From positions 25,571,211-25,635,210 of the forward strand of contig CM036240.1 of assembly GCA_020698575.1 (NCBI GenBank): a stretch of DNA of 64,000 nucleotides. Reading direction: 5' to 3'. The stretch is from Bostrychus sinensis (Eukaryota; Chordata; Actinopteri; Gobiiformes; Eleotridae). This document shows positions 11,398 through 24,600 of this stretch, piece by piece. Within the stretch, counting starts at the first letter, position 1, and each line of letters starts with the position of its first letter. The translations under genes were made by a program, and so were the position numbers. The notes beneath the pieces are model-generated. The model was not told the origin of the DNA. It ran no database searches and was given only the letters and a program-made list of their open reading frames with translations.

Positions 11398-12140
11398 GCC
11401 AAAAGCGGACAGACCGGACCATCTCACTCTGATACGGGGGACACTGGATCACACATATTTTGAAGGTGTGCATCAAAGCCAGCTATAAACACCGGAAATA
11501 GGTTCAGCCATTAGGATTAAATGGACGTAATGGACCATGACGAATTATTATTCAAAAGAGTTGGTAAAAGCTGACCTGTGCAGAGCTGGCTTTGAAGCTC
11601 CTGTTTTGACTGTAATTATCTTCTCTAAAGCCATTCATTTCCATTAATCTCACTCTCTGTAACAGTCATGTCTCTTCTTTGGCATGTTTTATACTTTAGG
11701 CAGTTTATGCTTATTATGAAATAACAAGCTTTTTGAAATTAGATTTTCAACAAATATGATCAAATAAACTTCACTGAGTAAAGCAATGTGCACTTTTGTT
11801 TTTGACTGCTTTTTGGAGTCTGGTTATATCATGTGGCTACAGCAACAATTAATGTACTCAAGTTTGGAGAAACAGACAGGAGCAATTACATAAGGGCTCA
11901 CAGTACACAGAACCCGGATAAATGAAGAGGGAAGTGTCAGTAAGGGGATCCAACATAAAACCTATGCCAAATCACTGCACACTGAGGCAGATGGTTTAAA
12001 ATGCCAAAAAGAAAAAAATAACCGTTATGCTAAGGTAAACTAGAAAAGTCATACTTTGTGAAGTGGCATCTGTACATTGGTAGTTTGTGTTTGGATATTA
12101 GAGTTTTTCAACAAAAACACAAACTATCCATTCAAAAGTT
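11398..12140. other. Spacer between two convergent genes
   Basis: About 740 bp between opposing poly(A) signals. Contains a SINE-3'-end-like segment at 11911-11980 ('acccggataaatgaagaggg', then 'gatccaacataaaacctatg'). Confidence 0.6.
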
Positions 12141-12146
12141 TTTATT
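12141..12146 (-). promoter_or_regulatory. prpf40a: Probable poly(A) signal of prpf40a
   Basis: TTTATT on plus, so AATAAA on minus, 440 bp after the prpf40a stop codon. Confidence 0.55.
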
Positions 12147-12586
12147 ACAATAATAAGTCATGGTCTTTTTTAACAATGTTCAGAGTAAAAGCCTATTGAA
12201 GTAGTTTGCAATATGATATATCTGTATCTGAGATATCTGTCCAGTGCCTGTCAACAGAATTCAGAATAGCAATGTTTTTGGATTTTCTTTACAATGAAGC
12301 CATCATCAATATCACATGACGATATTCTTTTGATTGAATATAAAAATGAAGAGCAATGAAAAACATGTACATCTACAGTCAACTAAAATGTAGCTAAGGC
12401 AAATATGAATCAAAAGGGCTTTTAACAGATCAATGGGTTTCTGATATTTTAGTCACAAAATAACCGCATGAGCTTCATTAAGTTACCAGAGGAAGGAAAT
12501 TTGCCTCACAGCCAGTAACATGGACAAAATTTTTCGCTCAGAAGTGAATGCATGTTTTGAGGAAAATTAATGAAGTTGTGACACCA
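12147..12586 (-). other. prpf40a: prpf40a 3' untranslated region
   Basis: 440 bp between the stop and the minus-strand AATAAA. No repeat seen. Confidence 0.6.
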
Positions 12587-12676
12587 TCAAGGCGCGTCCA
12601 GTTGTTCCAGTAATGTCCTCCTCCGTTTCTCCAGCTCCCCTTCACTCAGCTCACTGCCAGATGTGTCCCAATCGCC
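12587..12676 (-). CDS. prpf40a: prpf40a exon 27: conserved C-terminus and stop
   Basis: GDWDTSGSELSEGELEKRRR, then TLLEQLDAP and TGA (12587-12589). Acceptor gtgaacag. Ends DAP where mammals end DDDQ (from memory). Confidence 0.95.
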   Translation of the reverse strand, partial: GDWDTSGSELSEGELEKRRRTLLEQLDAP

Positions 12677-15600
12677 CTGTTCACAACCAAAACAAATGTT
12701 ATACAATATAATAAAATATACATACAAGAAGCTTTGCACACGGATTTTGACATTACTGACCTCTTCTTTGGGCGCCTTCTTTTTCGGAGACTTCTGTTTA
12801 GAATCAGAGCGAGATTTGCCTCGAGATTTGTCATTTTCTTTATCTTTATCGTCCTTTTCTCTCTTCCCCTCACGATCCCTCTTCTTCTCACTTTCAGAGT
12901 CTGGTGATGCCTTGGAACGAGAATACAGACATTTAGCACGTGTTATAAGTTCAATAATATGTCCACATTTTTTGGTAGGTAGGAAGTAAGGCTGTAAAGA
13001 TGACTTTTGATTTCATTATTTTTAAACAGGGTAATATTATGTTATATAATTAGTCAAAAGAATTCATATTAGATTAAATTAAAAGCACGTTATTTTGGAT
13101 AATAGATTGTTATTAAGTTAAACAGCTCTTCTGTCAAATGCATCCATTTTGAACGTGTGGGTGGAGCCTCTTCCATATAGCCAGGTGAGGCAGGTGTGGC
13201 CCTCGGTGTACTGCAGAGTACTACTGTAAAACCTAAAACCATCTCTAGAGCAGAAAATTCCCATGACCCACTTTTAATGCAGTTATGGAAAAAGATTCTT
13301 GCCAGTAAGCCCTTTTTGGAAAGCAATGCAAAAGGAGATAAGTACCATAGTACAGAATCTCCTTTGCCATAGTGAACATTTGGATAGCTTTTCTGTTACC
13401 ATTAGGTCTTTGCTATAGACAGAACCATTTACTTAGCGAAGTTATGAGGGTCTAGAAGCCCTCCCATTCAAACTTATTTCCACCAAAATCAAGCCTGACC
13501 TGTACATTTTTGAACTGCTTTGATCCATTAGGTTATTCTGTTGGTGCAAGCCCCATTTTTTATCCAACTTGAATCAACAGGAACCAGACTAAAAACTAGA
13601 ATTTGAATGGCTGGCCAGGATATCATTGCTTCCTATCTTACAACATCATTCACTAAAACCATTGCACAGTAGTTTATATTGATATCATGCCAAAGCTCTA
13701 GCTCTAAGACTATGTACTTACAGACTTGTGACGTCTCTTCTTGCCCTTCTTCTTGTGTTTTTTCGACTTCTTATAGCTTCTCTCTGTTTCGGGCACAAAA
13801 ATGTCAATGGCAGTGCACTTCTGTGACGAGTGAAGTGTGGCTCCATTAAGAGGGAAAAAGCCACTCACCGGATTCTCCACTGGACGAGCGCTCAGAGGGG
13901 GACTTGGACTGCGAGCGCTTTTTCTTCTTGTGGTATTCCTCTTCCTCAGACTCCGAGCCCTGACAGGACAGAAATGGAAAAATGTTACAAAGCTATTCTC
14001 TTTATATTTATAGTGTTTTGTCTGGAGGAAAGATTTATGCTCACTGACCGATCGGGAGCGTGACCGTTTTCTGTGGTGCTTCTTGGATTTTTTGGAGTGC
14101 TTCTTGGTCTTGGAGTGGTGGTGCTGGCATTCATGCTGTGTGAGAAAGCAGACATGTTGAAGCCCCAGGACAGATAAATTAAGAGAGTTCTCAGTGTAAT
14201 TGCTGGTTTACCTCCAGGACATGCATGAAGTCCTTGAATATTCTCTTTCTCTCTGACTCCAGGGTGATGTCTTCAAAAGCAGGCTCTTTCAAAAACCTTT
14301 CTCTGACCTAGGAAAAGAAAGTACTTTATTTACTGCATTTTTATGTGCAGATAGGTAAAAGGTTTTCCACACAGTGGTGTTTCTCTGCTCTGCTCTCATG
14401 TTCATTGTTTTGCATATCCATGATAAAATCATTTACGATTGGCTCTGAATTCAGTAGTACCATTGTAGTTTATGGACAGCTTGTGGTCCGTTGGAGGAGC
14501 GTTTACAGTTGTGTCATGTGGATGAAGATATTTGCTACTGGTAAAATATTTGTTAAAACAGACAAAGCCTTATTTTATTAGCCAAGAGAACTTTATAATA
14601 AGCAACTCTTTTTGTAAGGGTCCTATTTTTAGAATACATACAATTTCATTTTAAAATACATTTTTTACTTAATTACAGTAAGGAACTCCCCACATTTCTG
14701 GAGGTTATGTTGGCTGGACTTCATTATGTAATAGTCACGGCCAAAGGAATCAAATTTTAGTTCCTAGTATGGATCTCAATCTTTGTCTATAGCAATGCAT
14801 TTTTAAACGAAGCACAAAGATACTATGGCCATAGTGGGTCAGTAAAAAAAACAAATTAGTTTTTGGAATGGATCTGGATCATTGTCTGTATCCAGGGTAA
14901 AGGGCCATAAATATATCAGCTGTGTTCCCCACTGATTATACTCACTTTTCATTCAAACAATATCTCACTAGAAGCTGGGCGGCTTTTACAAAATGTCAAG
15001 ACAAAGGATAAAGAGAGAGATGGCTTGTTTTTTTGCAATGAGGAGTATAAAAGGAGCTTGTGAGTGAAGATAGAGATGGAGCAGACATACTCCCTCCCAA
15101 GTGGAGTCCGGCTCTAGAGCTGGTGAGACCTGCTTCAGCATGGCCTTAAACGCAGTCTCTTTCCTCTTCATCTTGCGAGCCTCCTCTTTCTCACGCTCCC
15201 TCTCTCTGGCCTCTGCTTTCTCTAATAACTACACACAAACACATGCAACACAACACATTCTTTAATAAGCATCATCAGCAATATAGAGAACATATAATGG
15301 CATATGAAAGCTGCACTTACACTGTTGAAGGCCAGTTTTATGTTGCCTGCATCCAGAGTGGTGGCTCTTTTGTCGGAGCTGATAACAGAGCCAAAGTCGT
15401 CAAAACTGGTGTTGACTTCAACAAGAAAGTTTTTGTCCTACAAGAAGGAAAAAAAAAACATCTAAGTAATCAGGGTATGTTATAAAAGCCATAACCCTGT
15501 GACAAAACTTGATATGATTTTTTTTAAATATTCACTAATGCCTGTAGCAGGCAACAAATTTGAAATGAGCTCATTTTGTGCATAAAAGTGTAAACTTTTC

Positions 15601-18600
15601 TCAGTGTAAACATTTGGTATGTTATTTATGTTCTATTATGAATAAAATATTGACTCACATGTATTGAGAGTCTTTTAGTTTTCATTTTAATTAAATTTAA
15701 AAAACGTCCCAACATTTCCAGAATTCGGGTTGTATAACACATATTCAAATATTTTTGAGGCTCATAAAACTGTGAACATAACATGCATCTTAATATTAAC
15801 TTGAGATGGATAAGTTTACAGGCATACAGCTGGGCGTGATATGTTTGCCAGTGCCTTGTATCTAGTTAAATTTAAATATCTAAGAGCCTCTTGAACAAAA
15901 TGAATTAAAAACTTTTTATAACTTGAATTGCGTTAATATTTTATCAAATATAATACTTAATACTTTTATAACTTTGACAATGTGACAAAACATTTACTTT
16001 AAAAATGTAAATTTGCATTCAGACTGACCTTAAGTATATCTTTAATAATCCTCTTCTCATCATGATAGCGTGCCTTCAGATCCTCCACATAAAACTTGAA
16101 GAGATCCAGCGGAGTAGAACCTGAAAAACAAACAGCATTAAAATTAAACCAACAGAACAATGGCTCAGTGCTGTCTGCAGGACTGAAGCGCTAAAATATG
16201 AATTCATGTTGTGAGCATGTCCCGGCCACGTGCTGCAGCCTGTGCCACGCTGAGGGGTGGGCTGCTGTGGCCTGCTGTCCTACCCGGCTGGCCCAGCATG
16301 TTGGCAAAGCGGATGTCTGAACTCAGGGTCGGGTACATTTCCATCCAGGCAGACATGGAGTGGAGCTGCCCGTGGTCGTGGAGCTCGTCCAGGAATTTCT
16401 GAGAGAAAAAAAAACAAGATTTCAGTCTTCAGTCTTTCAAGAAGTTAGGCAATAACAAAATAGAAACTAGGTCATTACATATTTTGTTGATTATATGGTT
16501 GTCACAATTTTCACAGTAAGGACCATGTCATATATATTAACGTCCACTCACTGTTCTTTTATTATAGGTTACAAGAGTACAATATGCAGTTTAGAAAGTA
16601 AAGCTTTATACAGTACTTTAAACATGGTTCATTATTCCTGTACAAATATCATTTATATTTCAAGGATTATGACAAAGACAAAATGACTTATAAATAATAT
16701 TTTGGATAAAAGTGGTAATACATATGAATTTGAGAAAGAGCGCAAAAGATCACCAAATTCTATTCTGAATCAATTTTAATTCACCTGAAAAGATTCTCTG
16801 TTCTTGCGCTGTCGCCTCCTCTCTCTGAGGAGAGTCTTCTGTTTCTCCTCTTCCTCCTCCTTCTCCAAAGCCCTGATGTGCTCCTCGAAACAAATGAGGG
16901 CATCCTCTTTGTCCATGTCTGTCATTCAAAAATAACACCATTAAAATGTGAAAACAAAAATGAGCACAACTGTTCTTTTTAATTTTTGTTAATGCAAAAA
17001 ATCGTACTCTGCAGCTCCTCGTCCTCTGCAAATGTGGGGTTGTCGAGCAGATACTGCTGGGCCTCAGACCATGTGGTGCGGTAGGTGACGTTGGCCATGT
17101 TGTCCAGTATGTTTTTCAGAGCTTCCCAGTTCCTCTTCCTCAGCTGCTTGGCTTGTTCCTGGTAAATACAATTTAATACATAAATGTTTAGCTCAATATA
17201 ACAACATTCTGGCTGCTGCTCTATCCCACGGGTTAACAATGAATTAATAACCGCTAATAACTCAGTACAGGTTTGTTAGGTATTAAGAGTCCCGTGTCTA
17301 CCTCTAGTTGGTATGTGGGCTCAAATGCTACAAACTGTCTAAAATAAAACTGATGAGGGAATTCATACCTTCTCTTTCTTGGCGAGATAAAACAGTACAT
17401 CCTCATAGATTTCCAGTCTGTCTCTCTCCGGGACGCAGCTCCACACCTCCAGTTCCCCAAACATCTGCTCTGCTTTCCTAATGTAAAAAAAAACAAACAA
17501 TAACAATGTCTATTATTAACAATATGTTTACTCAACAACCCACATGAGGGCAGTGTTCCACAGACTAGACTCTATACAACTGTTTGTTTTGCACTCTAAA
17601 GTTTACCAGAGCTAAAATCATAAAATGTAAAATGGCTTGAGCGAAGTGCATTGGACTAATTCATTTGGCAGACTAGACGTTCAGCAGAGGGCAGAAGCTG
17701 TGTCTAACTGTGGGGAAGTGAGCAATTAAAAAGCAAAAAAGCATCGTCATCGTTCTCCAACTCTCCGCTGTGCTCTGTCCCAGTTTAAAGGCTCAAACTT
17801 GACACTGGGCGCGGTGACAGTCACAGTGAACGGGGGCCAAGGTCACCAGTCGATCCGTCTGTGTCCTCCATCCAATAAATAACACCAGTACTGCACAATA
17901 CACAACTTCAACTCTCTTAGGCTTAACATATCAACTTAACAACTTAAATAACATTGATACTACTTAATGTGCTCTGTGTTTTTATCAACCACTTAATAAA
18001 ATAAGAATAAATCAATGTACTGCAAAGACCTTTTTGTTTTACAGTAATAAATACAACCAGGTGATATTATGGACATGTGACAGGGATTTACTTGTTGCCT
18101 GTCAAACAAGAAAGATTTTGATAGAATTTTCAGACAAAAAAAATGGTCAAAGGGGCTATATTATTTATCATTTTTAAGCCAATCTTGGTCACCACTAGAA
18201 CAGAACTGCATGTTTGACAACCTTTAAAAATATTATGTGACCGAAAGTATAGCGTTTCCAAGAATTACTTTACTACAATCATTAAAAAAAATGGTGAACA
18301 GACCAGCAGAGAGCAGCAGAGTGTAGCTCTCTTACAGTCAGAGCCAGAGAATTTGAGCATGAATGAAACAACGCACAATTCCAGGTAGGGTTTTGCTGAG
18401 GGAACAACATTATAAGATGGTAGAAAGCTGGAAATAATAATGCATAATATAACCCCTTTACTGTTTAAAGGATTATGTTAGCAACCTAACTTGCAGCGTT
18501 AGCCCAGTATAGGTAGTGACCAGTATATCTTAGCCACAAGGGGTCACAAGCCAGTGTGTAGTCTTTATATCGGTCCCAAGCTTGGATAAATGGAAAGGGT

Positions 18601-21600
18601 TTCACCAAGAAGGGCATCTGGAGTAAAATAAAACATATTCCAAACTAGAAGGGCAGCCTATTTCTAGTTTAGTGTTAGTTTTGCATTAGTTTTGACCAAC
18701 AGGAGTCCATAGCCTAAGATTTTTTAATAGAGTAAATTGGAATTCATCTGAACTTTTGTTTGTCTAAGGAGGCATTCAAAAACTTATGGCAGTCTTCAAT
18801 GCGCTATAGCACAAATCACATGCTTCCCTAATGTGGTTGAGCCGTACAAACAATCTGCTTTTATATTCTAATCAATATTTTATGTTTTAACACCACAGCT
18901 GTTTCTCTGCCTCTGTGCACACAAACTCATTTGTGCCACTCATAAAATGTAATCAACAGTTAAATAATAAACAAGAATCATACAACACTCATCTTCTATT
19001 TTTAACTCGCAGTACTCCATCAACAGTATTACATCATTAACTATGCAGCAGCCCCAGTGCGGGTCACAATAGTTCAAGTGGGGCCGACCAATGCTGTAAC
19101 AGCTGATGGCACTGAATACGTGACCTTACATCGATCCCATCCACATAATACCTATTGACAATTCGGGGAACAGCATATCAATGCAGGAAAACAAACTATT
19201 GTGGTTGACAGTATGCTCACTTGTATCTGGTGTTGGATGTCATCTTCTCGTGGTTCTCTAGGAATCTCTGAAACGTCTCTTTGGATTCCTTGTATTTAAT
19301 CCTGGCTTCTTCCTTCTCCTCCTTCTCCGTTTGGACTTTGTAGGCGTTAAAAGCCTGCTTCTTCTCGCTCAGTTTTGGCAGGGCGCTTTGTTGATATGGA
19401 AAAATAGGATATATCAAGTTAGAGGAGGGAGTAGTTATCACATGCTAGTGCTAATCCCTGCAATTCGAGGGGAGGGGGTTACCTGTAGCGAGGATCGTTG
19501 ATAATCAGTTTCATGGCCTGTTCCCAAGAGGAGTTTGAAGATACACCCTGAAATGTACAGGATAGTAGGGTTACATTTAATCAAACTGACAAATAGTTCA
19601 TTGGGGCTTGTACAGTGACTTTAAAACAATATTTAGGCTACAGATAATATGAACATTGAAACTAAACCCTAAACTCCCCCTAACACACTTTTAGGCATCA
19701 TCCTAAAAGACATTTCCAACTCTCTAGCTTTAGAATTAATAAACCAACATCACCAACGCCACAAGATTCTGCTCAGTTAAAAATAACTTTGCTTTAACGT
19801 TTAGCTTTTTCATTTTTATTGTTGAATTAGTAGACTAATGAAAATGGAGTCTGGCCCACCATCCTACTTCTTATTCTATTACGTACAAAAAATTAGCTTG
19901 GTTTCTCTGGACTGAAGTTGGATTTCCAGGAGAAAGATTAAACTTCCTCTGACTGCACAGACATAAGTGTTTAGAAGAAATTGAACAAAATGGCAAATAG
20001 GCAACTGAGGCCAGAACTGATTCCACTTTGTAAATTGGGATGGGTCTGACTGTACAACCATTCAATGCAATTCTCCACCTCCTTCCTACATCTAAGTTGC
20101 ACAGCAGGGACATGGCACTTTCCAGCAATAAACACAATAATTACTTCACCTAAAAAATGTAGAAACAAACTACAGCTGTGTGATCAAAAAACAAGGGTCA
20201 TTCAACTCTATACCACCTATGTATAGATGTTGTATTATAGATGCACAACTACCAGTTCAGCTGAGGACATGCACAAATGTCCTCTCTGCCTGCAGCCATT
20301 CCCAGTGACTCCTCCATCCATTCTGCACCATTCCCGCATCCCTTGTCCTGTCACTGTCACACTTATTGTAACTCACTCAGGCATGCCACTTTCTCTCACT
20401 GTCTTAATCTTAGACCAGTCCTGTTCCTTTGATCCAATAAAGCTAATCATAAAGACACTGTCATTAGGATAGTGCAGGAAATGGCGAGCAATCTCAGAGG
20501 ACAGCTTTGTGCACAAAATTAAAATAAGCCTAAATATAGCAGTAGCCTTGGAAGTGGGCGGGGCTACTATGACTAGCCCCCCTAACGCACTATGCATCCA
20601 CAGCAACAGGAGGTGAGGCTTAGCAGCGGCACTAAGACCTCCCAGGGGCTGATGGGAAGTGAAGGATTAGATGTGGATCAAAATGTTCGAATCAGCTGCT
20701 AAAGACATCAGGCTATAAATAAAACAATATGTCTATTTATCACTCATTCATTCGTTGTGCTGCTTATTCTTGTTAGGTGTCGCAGTTTACTGAAGCCTAT
20801 CCCAGCAACTATGGGCCTTATGTGAGGTACACACTGGACAATGGCCAGTTAGTTGCAGGGCTGACACAGAGACATACACAAACAGGCAACCATTCACTCT
20901 CACATTCATTCACTAGGGGCAATAGAATTACCAATTCTCCAAACTGATCTCCAAATCGATCGATCTCACAACCTCCTTGCTGGAAGGAAAGAGCCCTAAC
21001 TGCTCTGCCACTGATAAAAACAGGGTGATGGTGCTTTAACTGAGGAGGTCTTATTGGTTCTTAAGGGCTGGCTTCTGCATGGCCATGTGCTCACCTTCTC
21101 CTTCAACAGTTCTTTAAAAGCCTGTTTGGCCTCTTCTTTTGTGTTCCATTTGTAAGTCTTCTTCTGAAGTTCAGGACGTTCTTCTTTTGGAGCTTCAACA
21201 CTAAACACAAAAAAAAATATGTTGTCAAACATAAATAAAAGTCCACAATAGTAGTTGTACAACTATTTATACAAAAGCATTGCTGTACAATGGTAATAGA
21301 CCACTTCTCAATCCTATTTTAAACTTGGTCCACATATCCCTATGCCTCAGAGGTGACAGTGGCTCAAAAGTGCAGACATGCGTTGTGTTCCATATGTATG
21401 AGAGTGTTCACCTGGCAGCAGCCTCTGCAGCAGCTGAGCTCTCAGACACAGGTGTGTCCACAGCCTTCCCCTCAGCTGGATGAAGTGTGGTCGTGTGAGA
21501 CTGCTGCTCCTCTGGGATCAAAGCTGAGCTTTCCCCCTCTGTAACTGTCGCCATAGTTGCATTGGGATCCATCTGCACCGCTGGAGCTGCGCTTGTGCCA

Positions 21601-24600
21601 GGAGCAGACTCTACAATTCTGGAATTAAACCATGAAGAACATGCACGACATAAGAAAGCCATGATATACAATAACTATAATACTGTAATAAAGATATGAT
21701 CTGTGAGATTTGAATTTGGACTAAATAGTCAGAGCTAGGGTCTTAAACAAAGACATAAAAAAAGAAAAAAAAATTACTTCAACCAGGTCGAAACCAATTG
21801 TTGTTTATTTGGATGCACTATAGTGTGATTTAAGACCTTTTTTGCATTTTGACAGAAAGTTGTAGTTCTTTGTGACAGATATTTGAACTGCTTTTGATTT
21901 AACTTTGCAATATTTTGTGCACCTCTATTTTCTACACATTTCAGACATAGTGCAACAGTGCAGAGATAAATAGGAAACTCTTACCCATTCTCCTCTGCTT
22001 TGATCATGGCTGGAATAAACAAAAGGAGATGGCTGTCAGGGTATGCTTGTTTTCATTTCAAAGCATAATGCAGATAAGAGAACAGCAGAGATAAATATAG
22101 CCAAGGAGCCTCCATGTACATGAGTGATGCCCGCACCCCCTAATGCACGGCATCGTCTCCAACAAGCAACAAGCAGCAATCTGCCTTTCATGATGCTGTT
22201 AGCGGCTCATCGAGTTAGGACAGCGCTGCCATGAATGAATAATGAGACATCGCGGAAACATCAGTCCGCCTTGTCGTCAGCAGACAGCAACACTTTACCT
22301 TCCAGATCCTCCAGCTCCTTGGGCTTGGTCCATCTGGACTCTTTCGTCTGGGAGTTGTAGTAATAAGGCTTCCCAGTGTCCGACTTGTACTCCTTCCAGG
22401 GACATTTTGAAAGCATTTGCTAAAAGGGTAAAGAGTAGAGGGAGAATATTTCAGCAATGTTTTAGCAGTCACATCTACAGTAAAAGAGATTATAATGGGT
22501 AAAAATTATTTATTGGATGTTGCAAATGTGTGATGGAAATCATACTTGCATAATAGATTCACATCATTGCTTAACATAGATAGGCGTGCTGCTGTTGAAT
22601 ATTGTAATGACAATATAAAGTGAAATTTCTACTTGGGTAATGTGAAAATTGTGAATGAAAATGATGTCATCTTGAGACTCAAAGCTGTCCATTATCATTG
22701 CTTTGGACTCACAGAGATAAGAAAGATGGACCACTTTTTGCATTTTTGACCATTTCAACTACAAACTGTGGGGCATCCAGTTACCAACTTTGAAGATGAT
22801 TTAAAGTTACAAATTTGACATACACAGTAGCATTATCAAATATTGGCATTATGATACACAGAAGAATAGCATTGCTAAACTTTAAGCACATTTCACAAAA
22901 AAAATATTCTGCTGCCATTGTTACATAGAAAAAATGGCAAACTGTGCAGGCCAAGAAAGAAATGATAAAGGCTTGCACCTCAGCAGGAGATTTGAGCTCA
23001 TCTGGCTTTTCCCACGTAGACTGCTTTGTCTCTGTGTTGTAATAGTAAGTCTTTCCATCCAGTGACTTGTGTTCTGTCCACACAGACTTCTGCAGCAGAC
23101 AAACAAAAAATTTGTTTAAATGCAATTTCAAAACATTCTTAACATTGAAATACACAATTGCTTTTAACCTCCACCAACCTTTTTTGGGGCATCTTCTGGT
23201 GGAGAACCGTTAGTGGTACTCTACAAGACAAATAAAATTTTAAGACCCACAATGAATATTTTAAACTCTAGGCACTGAAGTTAGAATCACAGGTTTCTTA
23301 ACTTGAAAAGGCTGTGAATAAAAATGGCAAACTTACTGCTGTTCCAGGTGCAGCAGCTGCACAGAAAACAAACATCTCATTTTGTTACTTAACCATAAAA
23401 ACAATTATGCATATTAAATTTGATAAAACTAATTATGACAGATCTTACCAGTGGTGTCGACCCCAGGCTGTGAAAATAAAAAAAGGTTTATTTATAGATT
23501 ATTCATCATAGAGATCATATGTTTTGTTAACAATTGTTTATCACTGCAAGACAGATTGACACAGGCTTTCCTAATTAGTACACAACACCATACTCATAAA
23601 ATGCAAAAATATGCTTTCTGTCTGGAGGCTGTCACGTTAAATGTCTCAGCTGTTCATTTGCATAACATTTGCAAAACTTTGAAATTGACTAATTATAAAG
23701 AGGCTTTTGAGTACTGTATATAATGATAAAATGGCACTAAAGTCAAAACAGACTAGAAGCACTCAGCACTCAGAGCACAGAAGACCACCAAGGTCTCACA
23801 ACTGTATAGGTATAGTGCCTAGACCGGAACGCAAATGGGAAATTTTCTAGATAAGGGGTAAATGCTCTATCAAGTGTGCCACAATGCCATTATATCTCAC
23901 ATTGGTAAAAAAAAAAAAAAAAAATCCACTAAAACCAATCATATTTCTTCATCTTCTCCCATTGAATCCTGTTAAGGCATGGGTTGGGGGTGGTATACCT
24001 GCAACTATGGTCCCTAGGTGTGGTACACCCTGAATCATGGCCAGTTAGTCACAGGGCTGAAACGTGGAGACACACACTGACAGTTCAAAATCTTTAGTAT
24101 CTTTTACCTTATCCTGCAATGGTACAAAATCTTGGATCCACACCAAAAAAATAATAATTTCCTACTTGGCTCATTACTGGCATTTTCTGAACATGCAATC
24201 AAAATTGGACTATTACTTTTTAAATGCATTTTCAAACAGAATAACAAACCAACAAGAAAGCCAACAAACGTCTGTGAAAACAACTTCCTTTGGAATTTTA
24301 CTTGCAGTTTTTTTCTACTCCATCTAATTCATTAAATGCTCTAAAAATGAACCCTATGTCTTTTATCAATGTGTTGCTTGGGGTTTCACAAGTTGGGGAG
24401 TATTTTGGGAAGTGTGACTGGCTGCAGTGACTGAAAAGAGGAAAGTGGGGAGACATACCGGTCCCGCTGGTGGCACCGCCGCAGCTGGCATCCGTGGCAT
24501 CATCATTCCTGGCATCATAGGTGGCATCATGCCTGCCATCTAAGAAAAGAAGCATCATGAAATATTCATCTGGCATTTCCATACCTCCGAGTGCAGGCAG

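Larger units (their letters stand above)
21619..22978 (-). other. prpf40a introns 8-10
   Basis: Introns of about 370, 290 and 560 bp around exons 9 and 10. Nothing recognised. Confidence 0.75.
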
